Positions 41,550 through 54,034 are shown, counted from the first letter of the stretch. The stretch: DNA of 64,000 nt from Delphinapterus leucas (GCF_002288925.2 NW_022098021.1:33278013-33342012), one strand, 5' to 3'. Notes: a model not told the origin generated them from the letters alone. Numbers and translations: made by a program.

Positions 41550-42010
41550 GAATGGAATCTTGCCATTTGCAACGACATGGATGGACCTAGAGGGTATTAT
41601 GCTAAGTGAAATAAGTGAGACAGAGAAAGACAAAGACCATATTATTTCACTTATATGTGGAATCTAAAAAACACAAGTGAATAAACATAACAAAAGAGAA
41701 ACAGACTCATAGATACAGAGAACAAACAGGTGGTTGCCAGAGGGGATGGGAGTGGAGGGAGGAAAGAAATAGGTGAGGGAGATTAAGAGGTACAGACTTT
41801 CAGTTACAAAATAAATGAGTCATGGGTGTGAAATGTACAGTGTGGGGAATATAGCCAATAATTATGTAATGTCTTTGTATGGTGACAAATGGTAACTAGA
41901 CTTATTATGGTGATCATTTTGAAATGCACAGAAACATCAAATTACTATGTTGTGTACCATGAACTAACATGGTATTGTAGGTCAATTATACTTCAAAAAC
42001 AAACAATTTC
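41550..42010 (+). mobile_element. L1 3' end, first of two consecutive copies
   Basis: The L1 3' UTR-like sequence starts near ATGGAATCTTGCCATTTGCA and includes GAAATAAGTGAGACAGAGAA and GTTGCCAGAGGGGATGGGAG. It closes with GGTCAATTATACTTCAAAAA, a degraded L1 terminus. A second L1 3' module follows directly. Confidence 0.82.
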
Positions 42011-42390
42011 ATAAGAAAAGAGATCAGATTTGTCATTACCAGAGAGGGAGGAAGGGGGTTGGAGGGAATTGGATGAGGTGATCAAAAAGTATAAACTCCT
42101 AGTTATAAGATAAATATGTACTAGGGATGTAATGTACAATATGATAAATATAATTAACCCTGCTGTAGTTATATATGAAAGTTGTTAAAAAAGTAAATCC
42201 TAAGAGTTCTTGTCAGAAAGAAAAAATATTTCTATTTCTTTAATTTTATATCTGTATGAGATGATTGATGTTCACCAAACTTACTGTGGTAATCATTTCA
42301 TGATGCATGTAAGTCAAATCATTATGCTATACACCTGAAACTTACAGAATGCTTTTCAATTATATCTCAATAAAACTGGAATAAAAAAAG
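42011..42390 (+). mobile_element. L1 3' end, second consecutive copy
   Basis: The L1 3' UTR pattern starts again (TTGTCATTACCAGAGAGGGA, AGTATAAACTCCTAGTTATA). It ends with AATTATATCTCAATAAAACT, an L1 polyadenylation end followed by AATAAAAAAAG. It has no ORF2 of its own in front. Confidence 0.8.
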
Positions 42391-43949
42391 AACGTAGGGT
42401 TATAATCAACTGCTTCAGTAAGAGAGGCCTCTGAAAGGGTCTCTTGCATTCTCAAAGCAAAGCTTACTAATTAGTTTTAAGTGTTTCCTAATCTGAGAAA
42501 TGACAAGAATGAGAAAGAGACATATTTGGGGAACATTTTTTTTCTTCTCATTCAGTTTCTCTCCTTTGAGAGCACAGGTATGAAACATACTAGTAGCACA
42601 GTGACTGCTTTGAAGGATTTGGGATCCTTCTGGGCTAGAGAAATACCAGGAAAAACTGGGTTGCTACTTAGAGAATATGGGGCTTAAAGAGGTGCTATTT
42701 GTTTGTTTTGTTGTTTATTTGCTTATATTAGAGATTCTGCCCACAAGAGCATGGGGTGAAACAGCAGTCAAAGGGAAAATGGAAAGTTAAAAATAAGGAT
42801 ACAAATAAAGAACTCTTAGGGAAATACTTGAAAATGAAGACAGGCACTTTCAGCCCCCATTTTCCAAGAGGGCAGGTTGTCTGCATAATGGAGAACTCCC
42901 ACCCCCATCCAGAACGTAGAAATCCTGGTATTAAAACTTCTTATGTTATGAGATTTTTTCTGAGTCATCTGAGGGTGTTCTCTGGGCAGTAGCGTGGATT
43001 CTTCTGGCACATGGTGAGGTCTTTTTTCCTTGCTAATTTTTCCATCTGCCTTCTTTCCAGATAATAGAAAGTCAATTTTATGACCATGGTTAGACTGACC
43101 ATGTAGGTTAAAAATATCAAGACATTGCTTGCTGGTATTGTCAGGTCCACATTATATAATCCAGAGTCATAGACATTATAATTTGAGAGAATTATGATGG
43201 CATCATATTTAGTTTCACATTGGGATGATCTTAACTGAAGTCATATAATGACTCAGTTCAGAGATTGCTGGGCTCAACCTCAATGAAACTTTTATAAAAG
43301 GCTTTGAGAGACTAGCTGCCCATCTTGCAGGGTCTAGATAGTTTTTTAAAAAATAAATTTAGAACAGCAATAGTAAGGAAATGTAGCCTCATGAAAGGGT
43401 AGACAGAACTTTTTTTTTTTTGATACCTATTTTTATGTCATCTGGTTTAAGAGATACAGAAATACCCATAATTTTCACAGGCTGTTAAATGCTTTGAGGT
43501 TTATAGGCAAAGAACAAAGAGGAATGTGGTGACATATTCCAACTTCAGGTGCCATATTCTTGCCCTTTTGTCACAAAAGAAAGGCAATTTTGTTAAAGTT
43601 CGAGTTCACAGGATTTCTGCTTGTGTCAGGATAGAGCAACAGAGGAAGGCTTTACCTTCCTGCCTGAAACACATAAAGAACTGGACTAAATACTTGAGAC
43701 ATTGGAACTCAAGACATTGGACATGGGCAACAAGGTACAGTGACTCTTGAGAGATGAGAAGCAACTGGGTGAGCCTTACAATTGCTTCAGCTTACTGCCT
43801 GGAGGAAGTTTTAAGGCCATGGTGAAGGGAGGAGGAACCCAGGTGGTACCTGTCAGTCTCTGTGAGTTGAGAGATAGAGGGGAGAGCTTAGGGAAGACAG
43901 GGTTGGTAGATTTTGCAGGGCAGAATACCAGAGAAATGTTGTTTGACCT
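42391..43949. other. Downstream flank, no feature seen
   Basis: Unique-looking DNA with short random frames. Similar unassigned stretches are 44916-45660, 45977-46894 and 47046-47454. Confidence 0.45.
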
Positions 43950-44915
43950 AAATCTAATATGTAAAACTATAAAAGATCTGGGAGAAAACAGGAAATCTCC
44001 ATGACCTTGTGTTTAGACAGAGTTGTTATGTATAACATCAAAAATATGATCCATAAAAGAACAAACTGATAAATAGTACTTAATCAAATTAAGAACTTAT
44101 GTTTCTCAAAGACACTGTTAAGAAAATTTAAAAGAAAACAAGCCAAAGATTTGGAAAAAATATTTGCAAATTACATATCTGATAAAGGACTTGTATACAT
44201 AATATATAAAGAGCTCTCAAAACACAATAAGAAATCAGTCTTATTGAAAAATGGGCAAAAGATTTGAACAGTTGACCAAAAAAGATATACAGATGGCAAA
44301 TAAGACAATGAAAAGATGCTCAAAATCATTAGTCATTAAGGAAATGCAAATTAAAACCATAATGAGGTAACCGCTACACACCTATTAATATGACCAAAAT
44401 TGAAAAGACCCTCCATACCAAGCGTTGGCAAAGATGTGGAGGAATGGAACTCCCATACACTGCTGGTGAGAATGTAAATGATGCAAACTGCTTGGAAAAC
44501 AGTTTGACAGATTGTTAAAAAGTTAAACATATATATACCCATCGTATGACCCTGTCATTCCACTCCTAGTTATTTACCCAAGACAAATGAAAGCAGATAT
44601 TCATACTTAGACTTGTATATAAATGTTCATAGTATCTTTACTTGTAATAGCCCCAAACTGGAAACAACCCAAATGTCCTTTAACGTGCGAATGCATAAAC
44701 AAGTTGTAGTATATCCATAAATAAAATACCACTCAGCAATGAAAAGGAATGAGCTGATCAATATTTCATGCAACAACAGAAATGAATCTCAAAATAATTA
44801 TGCTGAGTGAAAGAGGCTAGATGCTCCTGCTTAGAGGGAGGGGAAAGGGAGGGACAAAGAGGGGGGAGAAGAATTTCTATACGCCAATCATACCTCAATA
44901 AAACATCTTAAAAAA
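43950..44915 (+). mobile_element. Old L1 (L1M-type) ORF2 end and 3' region, sense, decayed
   Basis: Degraded ORF2-derived sequence is visible: AAAGGACTTGTATACATAAT, CAAAAGATTTGAACAGTTGA, ATGTGGAGGAATGGAACTCC, GGAAACAACCCAAATGTCC. The 3' region has a G/A-rich block (about 44836-44871) and ends CTCAATAAAACATCTTAAAA. No open frame remains. Confidence 0.85.
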
Positions 44916-45660
44916 ATTGTAAACTCAATGTGGATGTTTTCTTGCTCTTCCCCTAACTCACTGAAATAATACTGGACACTACTGCTGCATTCAATGAAAA
45001 AGTCACATTATAACTTTTTACTCTTCACTGGGTTGTGGTGACAGTATTCTGACAGATATAATTGGCTTTGTTAGAAAATATTTAACCTCAAAAATACTAA
45101 TTCTTTATGATCATTTTAGAGATATGGAATCTTTAAAATTGCCACTGTCATTTGTAAAGCTCTTAATTCTCAGAGGCCAGATAGGTCATTATAATTATTG
45201 TTATTTTTGTTGTGTTAGTACTACTTAGACTTTTAAACTAAGGCTTCTTGGGGCCTGGGTTTTATATATATGTATGTGTACCTAAATTTTCTATTTTCAG
45301 ACTTTTATCTTTCAGAAGCCTCAGGCATTTCTTTAAAAGGACTAGGGTTTTTAATAGAAAACATTTGCTTGTCTGAGCCCTTTTGTTTTTTCCTTTTATT
45401 TATTATACAATTTTCAAGTACTGACAGAAGTAACTCTAGTACCTGTGGCCTAATTTGCTACTTAATAGGTACCTGTTTTAATTTCATAAATCCTTTAGGA
45501 CTTTAGGGAAAATAAACCCATAAGTGGTTAACTCTGGCATTTTTACAGTACATTGAATTCTTCTAAACTTTACATGGCACTTTTTCAAAATGAAGTAAGT
45601 TTTCCCGCTCCTATCTTACATTGCATCTGTATGACATATACATGCTAAAATAAAGACAGT

Positions 45661-45976
45661 GGGCTTCCCTGGTGGCGCAGTAGTTAAGAATCCACCTGCC
45701 AATGCAGTGGACACGGGTTCGAGCCCTGATCCGGGAAGATCCCACATGCCACAGAGCAACTAAGCCCGTGCACCACAACTACTGAGCCCATGCCACAACT
45801 ACTGAAGTCCACACCTGTAGAGCCTGTGCTCCACAACAAGAGAAGACCGCAATGAGAAGCCCACACACCCCAAGGAAGAGTAGCCCCTGCTCACTGCAAC
45901 TAGAGAAAGCCCGCATGCAGCAACGAAGACCCAACACAGCCAAAACTAAATTAATTAATTAATTTAAAAAATAAAA
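45661..45976 (+). repeat. Longer CHR-family SINE, sense
   Basis: The tRNA-like head GGGCTTCCCTGGTGGCGCAG and B box GGGTTCGAGCC are followed by CAACTACTGAGCCC-type units and a GAAGACCCAACACAGCC end. The tail is an A- and TTAA-rich run. It is the sense counterpart of the 18.4-kb element. Confidence 0.9.
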
Positions 45977-46894
45977 TACATTTATGTGGTAGCGTTTACA
46001 CACTATCGTAACTCTTCTGTTATTGGTACTCAGGTTTATGTGCACTGAATAAATAACTCATACATTTTGTCTTAACCTGTTGCTTTCAATGTATAACATG
46101 CTAAAACTCATAAACTCAGATGCATGTGATAATCACAAGGTTGAAGATTTTTATAACCATTTTATAGGAAACACTTTATTTTGAGATGGAACATGGTAAT
46201 TTTTCCATGTCTTCATGGTATTTGCAAAACGATACCCTTTATATACAAATGTTTCCAACTAAATTCTTCTTCGTATCTCTTAAAAATGTTTTGGGAACAT
46301 ATTTCTTTGTCCTGCTGAATAACAAGGCCCAGGGAATTCAGGCCATTTACTATTTTCTCGTTCATGAACATGGGTAGAAACAGATTCTGGGTAGGCCGGA
46401 TTACAGTTTAGTCATCTACTAAAATAATTTCCTCTGTGAATAATTCAATCAACTTAATACAAGAAAATTGTGCCATATGCTGTAAATAAGCTGCTTATAT
46501 GAAACCAGCTTTTTCCAACAGGAATTGTTCCTTCCAGGTGCCATTTATATCACTTCTTGGAACTTAATTCTTGGACTCCTTACAGTGAACAGTTCCTACT
46601 TAAGTGTCATGGTCATGTCCAGTTGCTCAGTTAATATTTCCTGGGTTCAAATGTTTCTACTTCAACCCCTGAATCTGATTCTTAGATTTTAGACACCAAT
46701 AAAAGGAAGCTACTTATACTATCAGAGTAACACTAAAACACTGCACCAGTGGAATTACTTACTAATTCACATTTGTAAGAAAGTGGACACCTTTTGGGTT
46801 GTTTATCCAGCCCCCTTCTCTTGGCACTGCTTTTCCCCCTATCTTTCATGCTTTCAGAAAGAAGCATTATGTTTGCATATTATTTACAGCAGGG

Positions 46895-47045
46895 AGGAAG
46901 TAGAATCATGAAGTAGCTGGGATCAAAGTCTCTACCGCTTCTTGACCTTGTGAACTTAAGTAGCTTAACCTTTCTAAGTCTTTGTTTCCCCATTTGGAAA
47001 ATAGTAGGACTTACTTGGTAGGATTATTGTGAGACAGATAGAAGC
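46895..47045 (+). repeat. MIR, sense
   Basis: CTTGACCTTGTGAACTTAAG, TAACCTTTCTAAGTCTTTGT, TTCCCCATTTGGAAAATAGT and AGGATTATTGTGAGACAGAT are in MIR order. Confidence 0.72.
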
Positions 47046-47454
47046 AGCAGCTGACAGCCAGATGCTGGCCTGGAACTCTCAACTCTCTTTTTGCCCATAC
47101 ACAATTTCACAGAATATCAACAGCAGACAAAGTCACTTAAAGTCACTTGGAAAATGAAGAAGCAAGAAAAAACAAAAACACTCTATAATCATGTCTGAAT
47201 ACCAAAAGAAACCAAAACACCAGAGAAATAATTTAAAGAGCCAAAACCAAAACAAGAATTTGTCCAAACCACAAAAATGACTGAACTTCTCCCTTTTCTG
47301 GCTAATTTGAAAGACTGCTGCTCCATTACCAAGTAGAGTTTCAGCTCTGCTTCATTCATCCCACCACCGAGATAACAAGTATGAAGATATCCAATCAAAG
47401 AATTTTCCTGCTTCTTGACAACATCCAACGCTGAGCAAAGCCTACTTTTCTTGT

Positions 47455-48055
47455 ACCATTCCAAAAGTCCCATAATACAAGGCCAAATTCTACTGTGTTA
47501 ACCACATTTTCTGGTTTCTGTATTTGATGTGCTGACCTCTGGGACATTGCTTTCATACGAAAACTAACCAATCCAAAGTCCACTTACCCTCGTGAGACAC
47601 TAATCCCCTGCCCTAATCTTCCCAGGGCTAGGCATCAGACAAATAGGGACATCCTCTACACCCCAGAGTCCACTGAAATTATTTAAACTATTGTAAACCT
47701 GGTCAGCCCATCCGTTCCTGGGAAAACCACAATACATGAAAGCTCTTCCCAGTTTCCCTCATTCTCTCTCTGCCTGCCACCAACCTTTGTGTTCTCTCCT
47801 GGGGCATGTCCTCCTATTCTTGGAAACTGTGCATAATAGACTATCTTTTCAATGGCACTTGTCTTCTAATCTGCTGTCCACACCAAATTTGAGTAAAACC
47901 AAAATCCCAGGTACATTTTTAAATACCTATAACAAGTCCTTTCTAGCATCTTCTTACTAAGACATCACACAGTTCTCCATGACATATGGTCTCTTTCATT
48001 GCAATGAGCCAATAAACCAAATTTGTTCAACAACAGGTATATTTCTGGAAGTCTT
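47455..48055 (+). repeat. Possible retroviral LTR or ERV-derived segment, sense
   Basis: The composition is C-rich. It carries GGGACATTGCTTTCATACGA, CAGGGCTAGGCATCAGACAA, GAAACTGTGCATAATAGACT and an AATAAA at about 48011, a layout typical of an LTR. The family is not identified, the ends are uncertain and no TSD was found. Confidence 0.4.
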
Positions 48056-48116
48056 TGGCTGGTCCTTGGTTGATCATCAATGCTTTCCAAAGAAAGATCT
48101 CAATCAAAAGGGGGAA

Positions 48117-48556
48117 ATGTGAAAGGAAAATCAGATTGGAGTTGGTATTGCTAAGAGAGCTCTCTAAAATGGAGCTGGGGGACTAATGAGGAAGTGAGAA
48201 TTATGCACTTCTCAACCCGGATGGAATCTGAACTTTTGACCACTTATCAGGCATCAAGAACATCTGCCCAAAGTTCCAGAAACTGAAGATGCTTATTGGA
48301 TCCTTACCCTAAATAACTTGTGACATCCTATCCTTTAAAGGCAAATCTTCCTTTTTGCATCACAGCTAATCATAATTCTTGCAAGGCAACTTTAACAACC
48401 TTGTGGATTTGCCTTTATGAGTCCCTGACTCATTCTCTTCCTTGCAACACTCTCAGTTTTACCCAAATAAGTGTCTCCTGAATTGTAATTCCTAAGACCC
48501 CGGATAAAGCTCTTTGTCCTTTGCAGCCTTGATGCTGATTACTGTTTGACATTACA
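48117..48556 (+). repeat. LTR 'A', copy 1
   Basis: It begins TGTGAAAGGAAAATCAGATT directly after a polypurine-like run (AAAAGGGGGAAA). It contains CTCTAAAATGGAGCTGGGGG and ends near a GATAAAGC signal and TGTTTGACATTACA. The same sequence, split in two, recurs at 52232-52517 and 59445-59595. The leading purine tract suggests a 3' LTR, but GTCAGAAGTGGGATCC follows like a 5' leader, so the original arrangement is unclear. Confidence 0.75.
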
Positions 48557-49059
48557 TGACGTCAGAAGTGGGATCCTAAGTGATTTACCTTTACCGCTGG
48601 TGCTGCCGTGGTTACTGATTATTGTTTGACACCGTCGCTAATTTTCTCAGTGTTTTATTAGGACCCTTCAAGAACTTGTTATATTTACCACAAATATAGA
48701 GATGCTGCTGCTAGTGGTGCCATGGGGTGGTTGTTATGCTTCCTTCTTTTGATCTCTTTTACTTGTGAGCTGTATTGCCCTCTATGGCACTAAGTTTCTT
48801 TAAGGTCTCAAGCCTTCCAATCTTTCAGGCTATGCTTTATAACATGTTTGTCCACATACTCCCTGAACATGAAAATAGAACAAAACTAAAAAACTATATA
48901 CCTTCTAGCATACAGTTAAAGAGAAAAACTGCAGGCCTCAAATGGTGTCACTTATGCTAAAGCCAAACCTAGATTTAATACCTAACCTAACTGCAGTTTC
49001 AACTGTCACCAGAAGTATAAGCTTAATCACTAGTCTAAAATTTACTGGTCAGCACCACT

Positions 49060-49357
49060 GAGGTAGTAGGTCTTGTGGGCCCTCTTCATCCCCCAGAGGA
49101 AGAAGAGGCAACCTGCATGATAAAACCCTTGCCATTCTCTTCCCCACAAAAGCAGATGTCCTGGCCTAAAAATAATCCTTTCTTTTCTTTTGCTAATAGC
49201 TCCCTTGTCCTACCCTTCTTTCTATAAAAACTTTCCATTTTATACAACCCCTCAGAAGGCTCTTCCAGTTGCTAGAATGGATGCTGTCTGATTTATGAAT
49301 TGCCTAATAAAGCCAATTAGATCTTCAGATTTACTTGGTTGAATTTTGTTTTTAACA
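49060..49357 (+). repeat. LTR fragment, sense, family unknown
   Basis: It carries TTCTATAAAAACTTTCCATT (TATA-like), CTAATAAAGCCAATTAGATC (polyadenylation signal) and a TTTTTAACA end. This is LTR-like and resembles ruminant ERV LTR 3' ends. The left boundary is uncertain. Confidence 0.55.
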
Positions 49358-49413
49358 ATATTGTTAAGTCGACATAAAAATTTTTATATGTACTTTTAAT
49401 ATCTTTATATATT

Positions 49414-49894
49414 TGTAACAGGGAAGAGCCAATTTTGACCCCATGTTGGATCTGTTTCTTTTACTTTAACCTCTGTTTTTCATTGCTTTTGTTATTATAA
49501 TCACACATAATGGCCTGCCTCAGGGAACCCTGCCCCTCTGCCTGAATGTTAAACTAAAGTGCCTTTGTTCAGCTCACAGGGAGACAATCTGACCCTGCCC
49601 ACCTGTGAAAGGCTGCAGAAAAGAAATTAACAGATCCCCTCCCTGTGGCTGGCCATTCCAGGAGACGTTTGCAAGACTTATGGCCTTTTTATTTTACTTC
49701 CCCACTTCCTCCTCCTCTCTGTTCTATAAAATAAACTGGCATCCAAACCCCAATAAGATGGTTTCTTTGAGACTTCAGTCTGCCATCTTGGTCAGTTGGC
49801 TTCCCGAATAAAGTCGTATTCTTTGTCTCAACACCTCATCTCCCAACTTATTGGCCATTGTGCAGTGAGCAGAGCGAGCTTGGACTCAGAAACA
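49414..49894 (+). repeat. Solo LTR 'C', sense, with 6-bp TSD
   Basis: The element runs from TGTAACAGGGAAGAGCC to TGGACTCAGAAACA (TG...CA). It is flanked by an exact TATATT duplication at 49408-49413 and 49895-49900. Internal landmarks are CTATAAAATAAACTGG and CCGAATAAAGTCG. The 6-bp TSD fits a class-II-like (ERV2) integrase. No internal retroviral sequence is attached, so it is a solo LTR. Confidence 0.85.
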
Positions 49895-50229
49895 TATATT
49901 CTTCAAAGCCTTGGAGCTACACATTTAACTCATTCAGTTTTTGGACAGTGTTGTCATTTTCCATCAGTTAGCCAAAGCCAGTCCTCAGGTCAGACCAGTC
50001 AGCCAAATAAAAGCATAAGGTTTGGGGGATCAGAAAGCAACTAACTTTATTTTCTTCCCCAGTTCAAACAAACATGGCAATACCTTTCTTTTAAGACATT
50101 CACCTCACTTCTGAATTCTAAGATAGATGGAGCCTGGCTGTGAGTTTGTTGTCATGATGAAAGAAGATAACTGGAGTACTTCATGGCCAAGTTCTCTTTG
50201 CATAGCTGCTCCAGGATCCCCCTGCAAGT

Positions 50230-50600
50230 TGCAAAACTACCTCCAGCCATAAAAATATGAGAAGTTTTTTTTCTCCACTAGATATGGCTGATAAGCTAAT
50301 ACAGTCACCCCATTTACCACATAAGTCAAGGATGAACTATGTGTGACAAATGGTACTGTCAAGTACCCTTACCTGAGGACTAGTTATTGTTTGTCTGAGA
50401 ACATGTATGTAATGGGTTCTATGCTTGGCTATACAAGGGGGTCGGATTTTTTTTCTGTCACTGCAATTTCTCAGCAGACTACCTGTGGTGTGTATCACAT
50501 TCTGATTTAACTTTTATTCATTAATGTACCTGTTTTCTGTCTCCACTACCTTTGTGGAGAGGTTTTCTGGGTTGGAAGAAGATTTTTTTTATGCTATTTC
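50230..50600 (+). repeat. Possible LTR fragment, sense
   Basis: GGCTATACAAGGGGGTCGGA (TATA-like) precedes GCAATTTCTCAGCAGACTAC and TTTGTGGAGAGGTTTTCTGG, an order typical of an LTR promoter with R/U5. The ends are not defined. Confidence 0.4.
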
Positions 50601-50758
50601 CCCAGCAGGTGCAAATAGTTCTTTACACAGGTTCCCCAGGGTAAGTAGTAAGCCTGACCCCCCCTGGGAATCCACAGCACTGGGGAAGCTCTGTTCCACT
50701 GCCTGAAGGCCCATGGGGTCAGCCTGTGAGGGCTCCCCTTGGGCCACAGGGTCATCTT

Positions 50759-51236
50759 GTTACCAAGTCCAAGCTTGCTCTGCTCACTGCACGACAGGCC
50801 AATAAATTGGGAGACGACGTGTTGAGGCAAGGAACAGCGACTTTATTTGGAAAGCTGGGCATCCGAGAAGATGGGGCTAGGGTCCCCAAAAAAACATCTT
50901 ATCGGGGTCTGGATGCCAGTTTCTTTTATAGAACAGAGAGGGAGAGGAGGCGAGGAAGCAAAGTAAAAAGGCCATTAGTTTTGCCTGGCTTGGCCAGCCT
51001 CAGGGAAGGGAATGTGCTAATTTCTTATTTTCTGTAGCCATTCACAGGTGGGCAGGGTCAGATTGTCTCCCTGTGAGCTGAACAAAGGCACTTTAGTTTA
51101 ACATTCAGGGAGAGGGGCAGGGTTCCCTGAGGCAGGCCATTATGTGTGATTATAATAACAAAAGCAAGGAGAAGTAGAGGTTAAAGTAAAAGAAACAGAT
51201 CCAACATTGAGTTCCATTTTGCTCTTCCCTGTTACA
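50759..51236 (-). repeat. Solo LTR 'C', antisense copy
   Basis: Read on the - strand it matches the 49.4-kb LTR from TGTAACAGGGAAGAGC to CTTGGTAACA. Shared blocks include CTCAGGGAACCCTGCCCCTC and TTATAATCACACATAATGGC. The flanks (CATCTT and ACGTCC) do not match, so no TSD was seen. Confidence 0.85.
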
Positions 51237-52231
51237 ACGTCCTCTGACTTGCTTGTAGTAATCCAGGCACCAGGGCACCAGTTAGCGAATGCAGGGCCAG
51301 CACTGACATGACACACACTGCTTTTCCTGACAACCGCCTCTCAGAGTTGGCTCTGACAGCATATCTCAGCCTCCAGATTCCCTGGCTCAGTGGGCGGCTT
51401 CCTCATCACCGTGGGAACTGCTTTGTGGGAACTCTGTGATTTGGGCTGTGAAGGAAAGCTTCTTGAAGAATACTGCTGGGGCGACCATCTCTTGGGAAGG
51501 ACAAGTCTTTTCTCTGTGATTTTTCTATTTTTTCCCCTCTTCACAACTTGCCTTTGCTTTGTTTCGCTGACATGTTTTAAAATATTCTCTCAGTGGACAT
51601 TAAATCTAAAAAAGACCTCACCGTGTTTAAACTTCCCTTTCCTCCTATGCACTTCCCTTCCCTGCCTGATCCTCACCCTGGGACTCTGCTTGCATCCTGG
51701 GCTCAGCGCTTCCCTGGGAAGCAGGATGGAGCTGGATACTGGCAGGTCAGGGACATCCACACAGTCGGATTTGAGGAGTACTGAGCCCGCCCACCTCCAA
51801 AGCTCTAAATTCAGTATTCTGGAACAGTAGCACTTTAAGCAACTTGCCTTTCAGCACAAAGAGGATCTCCAGATGAATTTGCACTTTAGAGGCTATATGA
51901 GAAGGGGGAAAAGCTGGGTTCAGATCTAGGCTAGCTATTTGCCAACGGGGACAAGTTATTTTATTTTTCTAACCTCATTTTCTCATCTCTAAAATGGAGA
52001 AAATTACCCATCTTGCTCTTGTAAGCCCTAAATCGGTGCTTTTAGAGTAACTAAGATGTTGCAGAGGCTCAGACCAGACAGCATGCATTGGCTCCTCTTC
52101 AGGTGAAGAGCAGGCCCCTGAGGGTGCTGAATGAGAAACAGGGCTGAGGAGCTGGGGAAGAGCTAAGTCACCACTGAGGGAACACCTGGGTCAGCATGAA
52201 GGGAAAACCTGCCTCAGATGGGGAAGAGATA
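51237..52231. other. Unassigned stretch between LTRs, relatively GC-rich
   Basis: A 146-codon frame at 51390-51830 is open but leucine- and phenylalanine-rich without a recognisable domain. A MIR occupies 51890-52040. It could be residual ERV interior or ordinary flank. Confidence 0.4.
51890..52040 (+). repeat. MIR, sense
   Basis: AGCTGGGTTCAGATCTAGGC, GGACAAGTTATTTTATTTTT, CTAACCTCATTTTCTCATCT and CTAAAATGGAGAAAATTACC follow the MIR core. Confidence 0.65.
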
Positions 52232-52517
52232 TTGTGGGAGGAAAATCAAAGTGGAGTTGGTATTGCTAAGCGAGCTCTCTGAATGGAGCTGGAAGGCCAC
52301 TGAGGAAGTGTGACTTATTATTGTCCTAATGAAGGTATCCAGAACATCTGCCGGAAACTCAAGATACTTAATAGAACCTTACCCTAAAACAACTGGTGAC
52401 ATCCTATCTACTTGTTGGACTCCCAACCCTAAAATAACTTGTGATTCCTTAAGGGTAAATATTTTCTGATTCATGTCAGAGTCTATCACAGCTCTCACCA
52501 GGCAACTTTTAACAACC
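52232..52517 (+). repeat. LTR 'A', copy 2, left part
   Basis: It starts TGTGGGAGGAAAATCAAAGT and shares GTTGGTATTGCTAAG, AACATCTGCC and GGCAACTTTTAACAACC with copy 1. It stops exactly where a second LTR family begins at 52518. The missing right half is found at 59445. A purine run (GATGGGGAAGAGAT) sits just upstream. Confidence 0.78.
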
Positions 52518-52984
52518 TGTGGACAAAGAAGGTCACCTGCCATTTCAGTAGACAAAGCATATTGCTGCCATAAAGCTACTGGCCGCTGCAGCCACCACCA
52601 ACAATGCACCCAGATGGGATTCAGGGTGGAGAAAAACAGGATACTGGCCCTAGATAGTTAAGATACCTATCAAAGGAATAATTTCAGTGAGCCCAGACTC
52701 TTGCATCTTTCATATATAGAAAGGCACTGAAATCATTAACTTGAGATGTTTGATTTTTTGTGATTAGCAATAATCTTTTGACCTTTGACTATGTTTTTTG
52801 TTTTGTTTTGTTCTTCAGCAAAAACTCCTGTATATCCTGGCTCTCCCTTACCTCTTTTGAAAAGTTCCTCAGAGCTATCTGAGAGGTTGTTTCCAAGCTA
52901 TAACCCTCAGTAATGCCCTGAATAAAACATAATTCTCCACTTTTAAGTTGTGCGTTTTTTTGTTTTTGTTTTTTTCAGTTGATA
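52518..52984 (+). repeat. 5' LTR of a class-I-like provirus (family 'B')
   Basis: It runs from TGTGGACAAAGAAGGTCACC to TTTTTCAGTTGATA. The AACC at 52514-52517 is duplicated after the 3' LTR (59441-59444). Landmarks are CCTCAGAGCTATCTGAGAGG and GAATAAAACATAATTCTCC. Matching text at 58993-59440 makes the pair. Confidence 0.82.
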
Positions 52985-54034
52985 GTTTTGGCAACCAGTG
53001 AAGGGATTCAGAACAGACGTCTCTCCTTTGCCTGAACTCTGTGAAGATCTGGAACCTGGCACAAGCAGAGGCCTCTTGGGTCTGTCCGCCTCCTGAGGGA
53101 GTCCAGACAAATTTGTGTGAGTCTCTCCTGGTTTTCAGATGTCCCATTATTGGCTGATGATCCTAGGTTTTATTCAGTCGTATTAAATTCCTCTCTGGAG
53201 GAGTAAGTTATCCTTGAAACTTAGTTTCAAGAAGAGGTACCTGGGTTATCCTCAGTTGAAAGACACTGAGAAGATTTTTGCCTAATTTAGACAATGAGTA
53301 GGGTTGGTCTGGGTAATTAGATGGGAGACTGGCCTGGCATTTTTCCTTGAATTGGCTACTTTAATAGGGTTTGTTGGAATAAAAGTGAAGATATCTCATG
53401 AGAGCTTTCAACTGTGAATAAGGAACATCTTCTTCCCAGCTGATGAAGGCTTTCTCAGGGAACTGAGAAACTTTGGAAAGTGGTGGCAGCAAGTCCTCAT
53501 ACCATGCAGCTGTCCCTATAGAGAAACCCACTCATTTTAATTAAAAACTTGCTCTGCTGGGGACATGCATGAGAGCTGGCCACTCAGCGATCTGAACACC
53601 CACAGTGGTCTTATACTACCCAAGGGAGAAACTGAGACAGGTAAGAGGGCTGAAACTCCTAGAGGAGTTAAGCTCACAAAGAGCACATTGGTCCACTGCA
53701 TGATCATCACTAGCAATTTATCTTGGCAGACTGACCTTGGAATGGAGAACAAAGTTTTCAAAACAAAAGAAAAGGAATGACAGATTGCCAGCTTCCAACT
53801 AATACCCCAACCAGGCTTTTGTATGAATGTACAAAACTTATATTTACAAGGAAATCTTGCCCTGAAAATGCCCAAGATGTGGCTCTTTTATTACATACAC
53901 AGTTAAGTTAGAGAAAACTGGCTTCATAAAACATCTTTTCAGAATTCTGACCTTAAAGAAAACAAAAACCCTTACATTTCTCTCCCTGTGTCTTTGAGAT
54001 GTAAATGTTCTACCAGATCTTAGGCATTGTTTGC

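Noticed and set aside
51390..51830. 146-codon open frame between LTRs
   Set aside because: Hydrophobic and low-complexity in places, no domain recognised, and the overlapping frame at 51593 is equally open. Likely chance in a GC-richer stretch.
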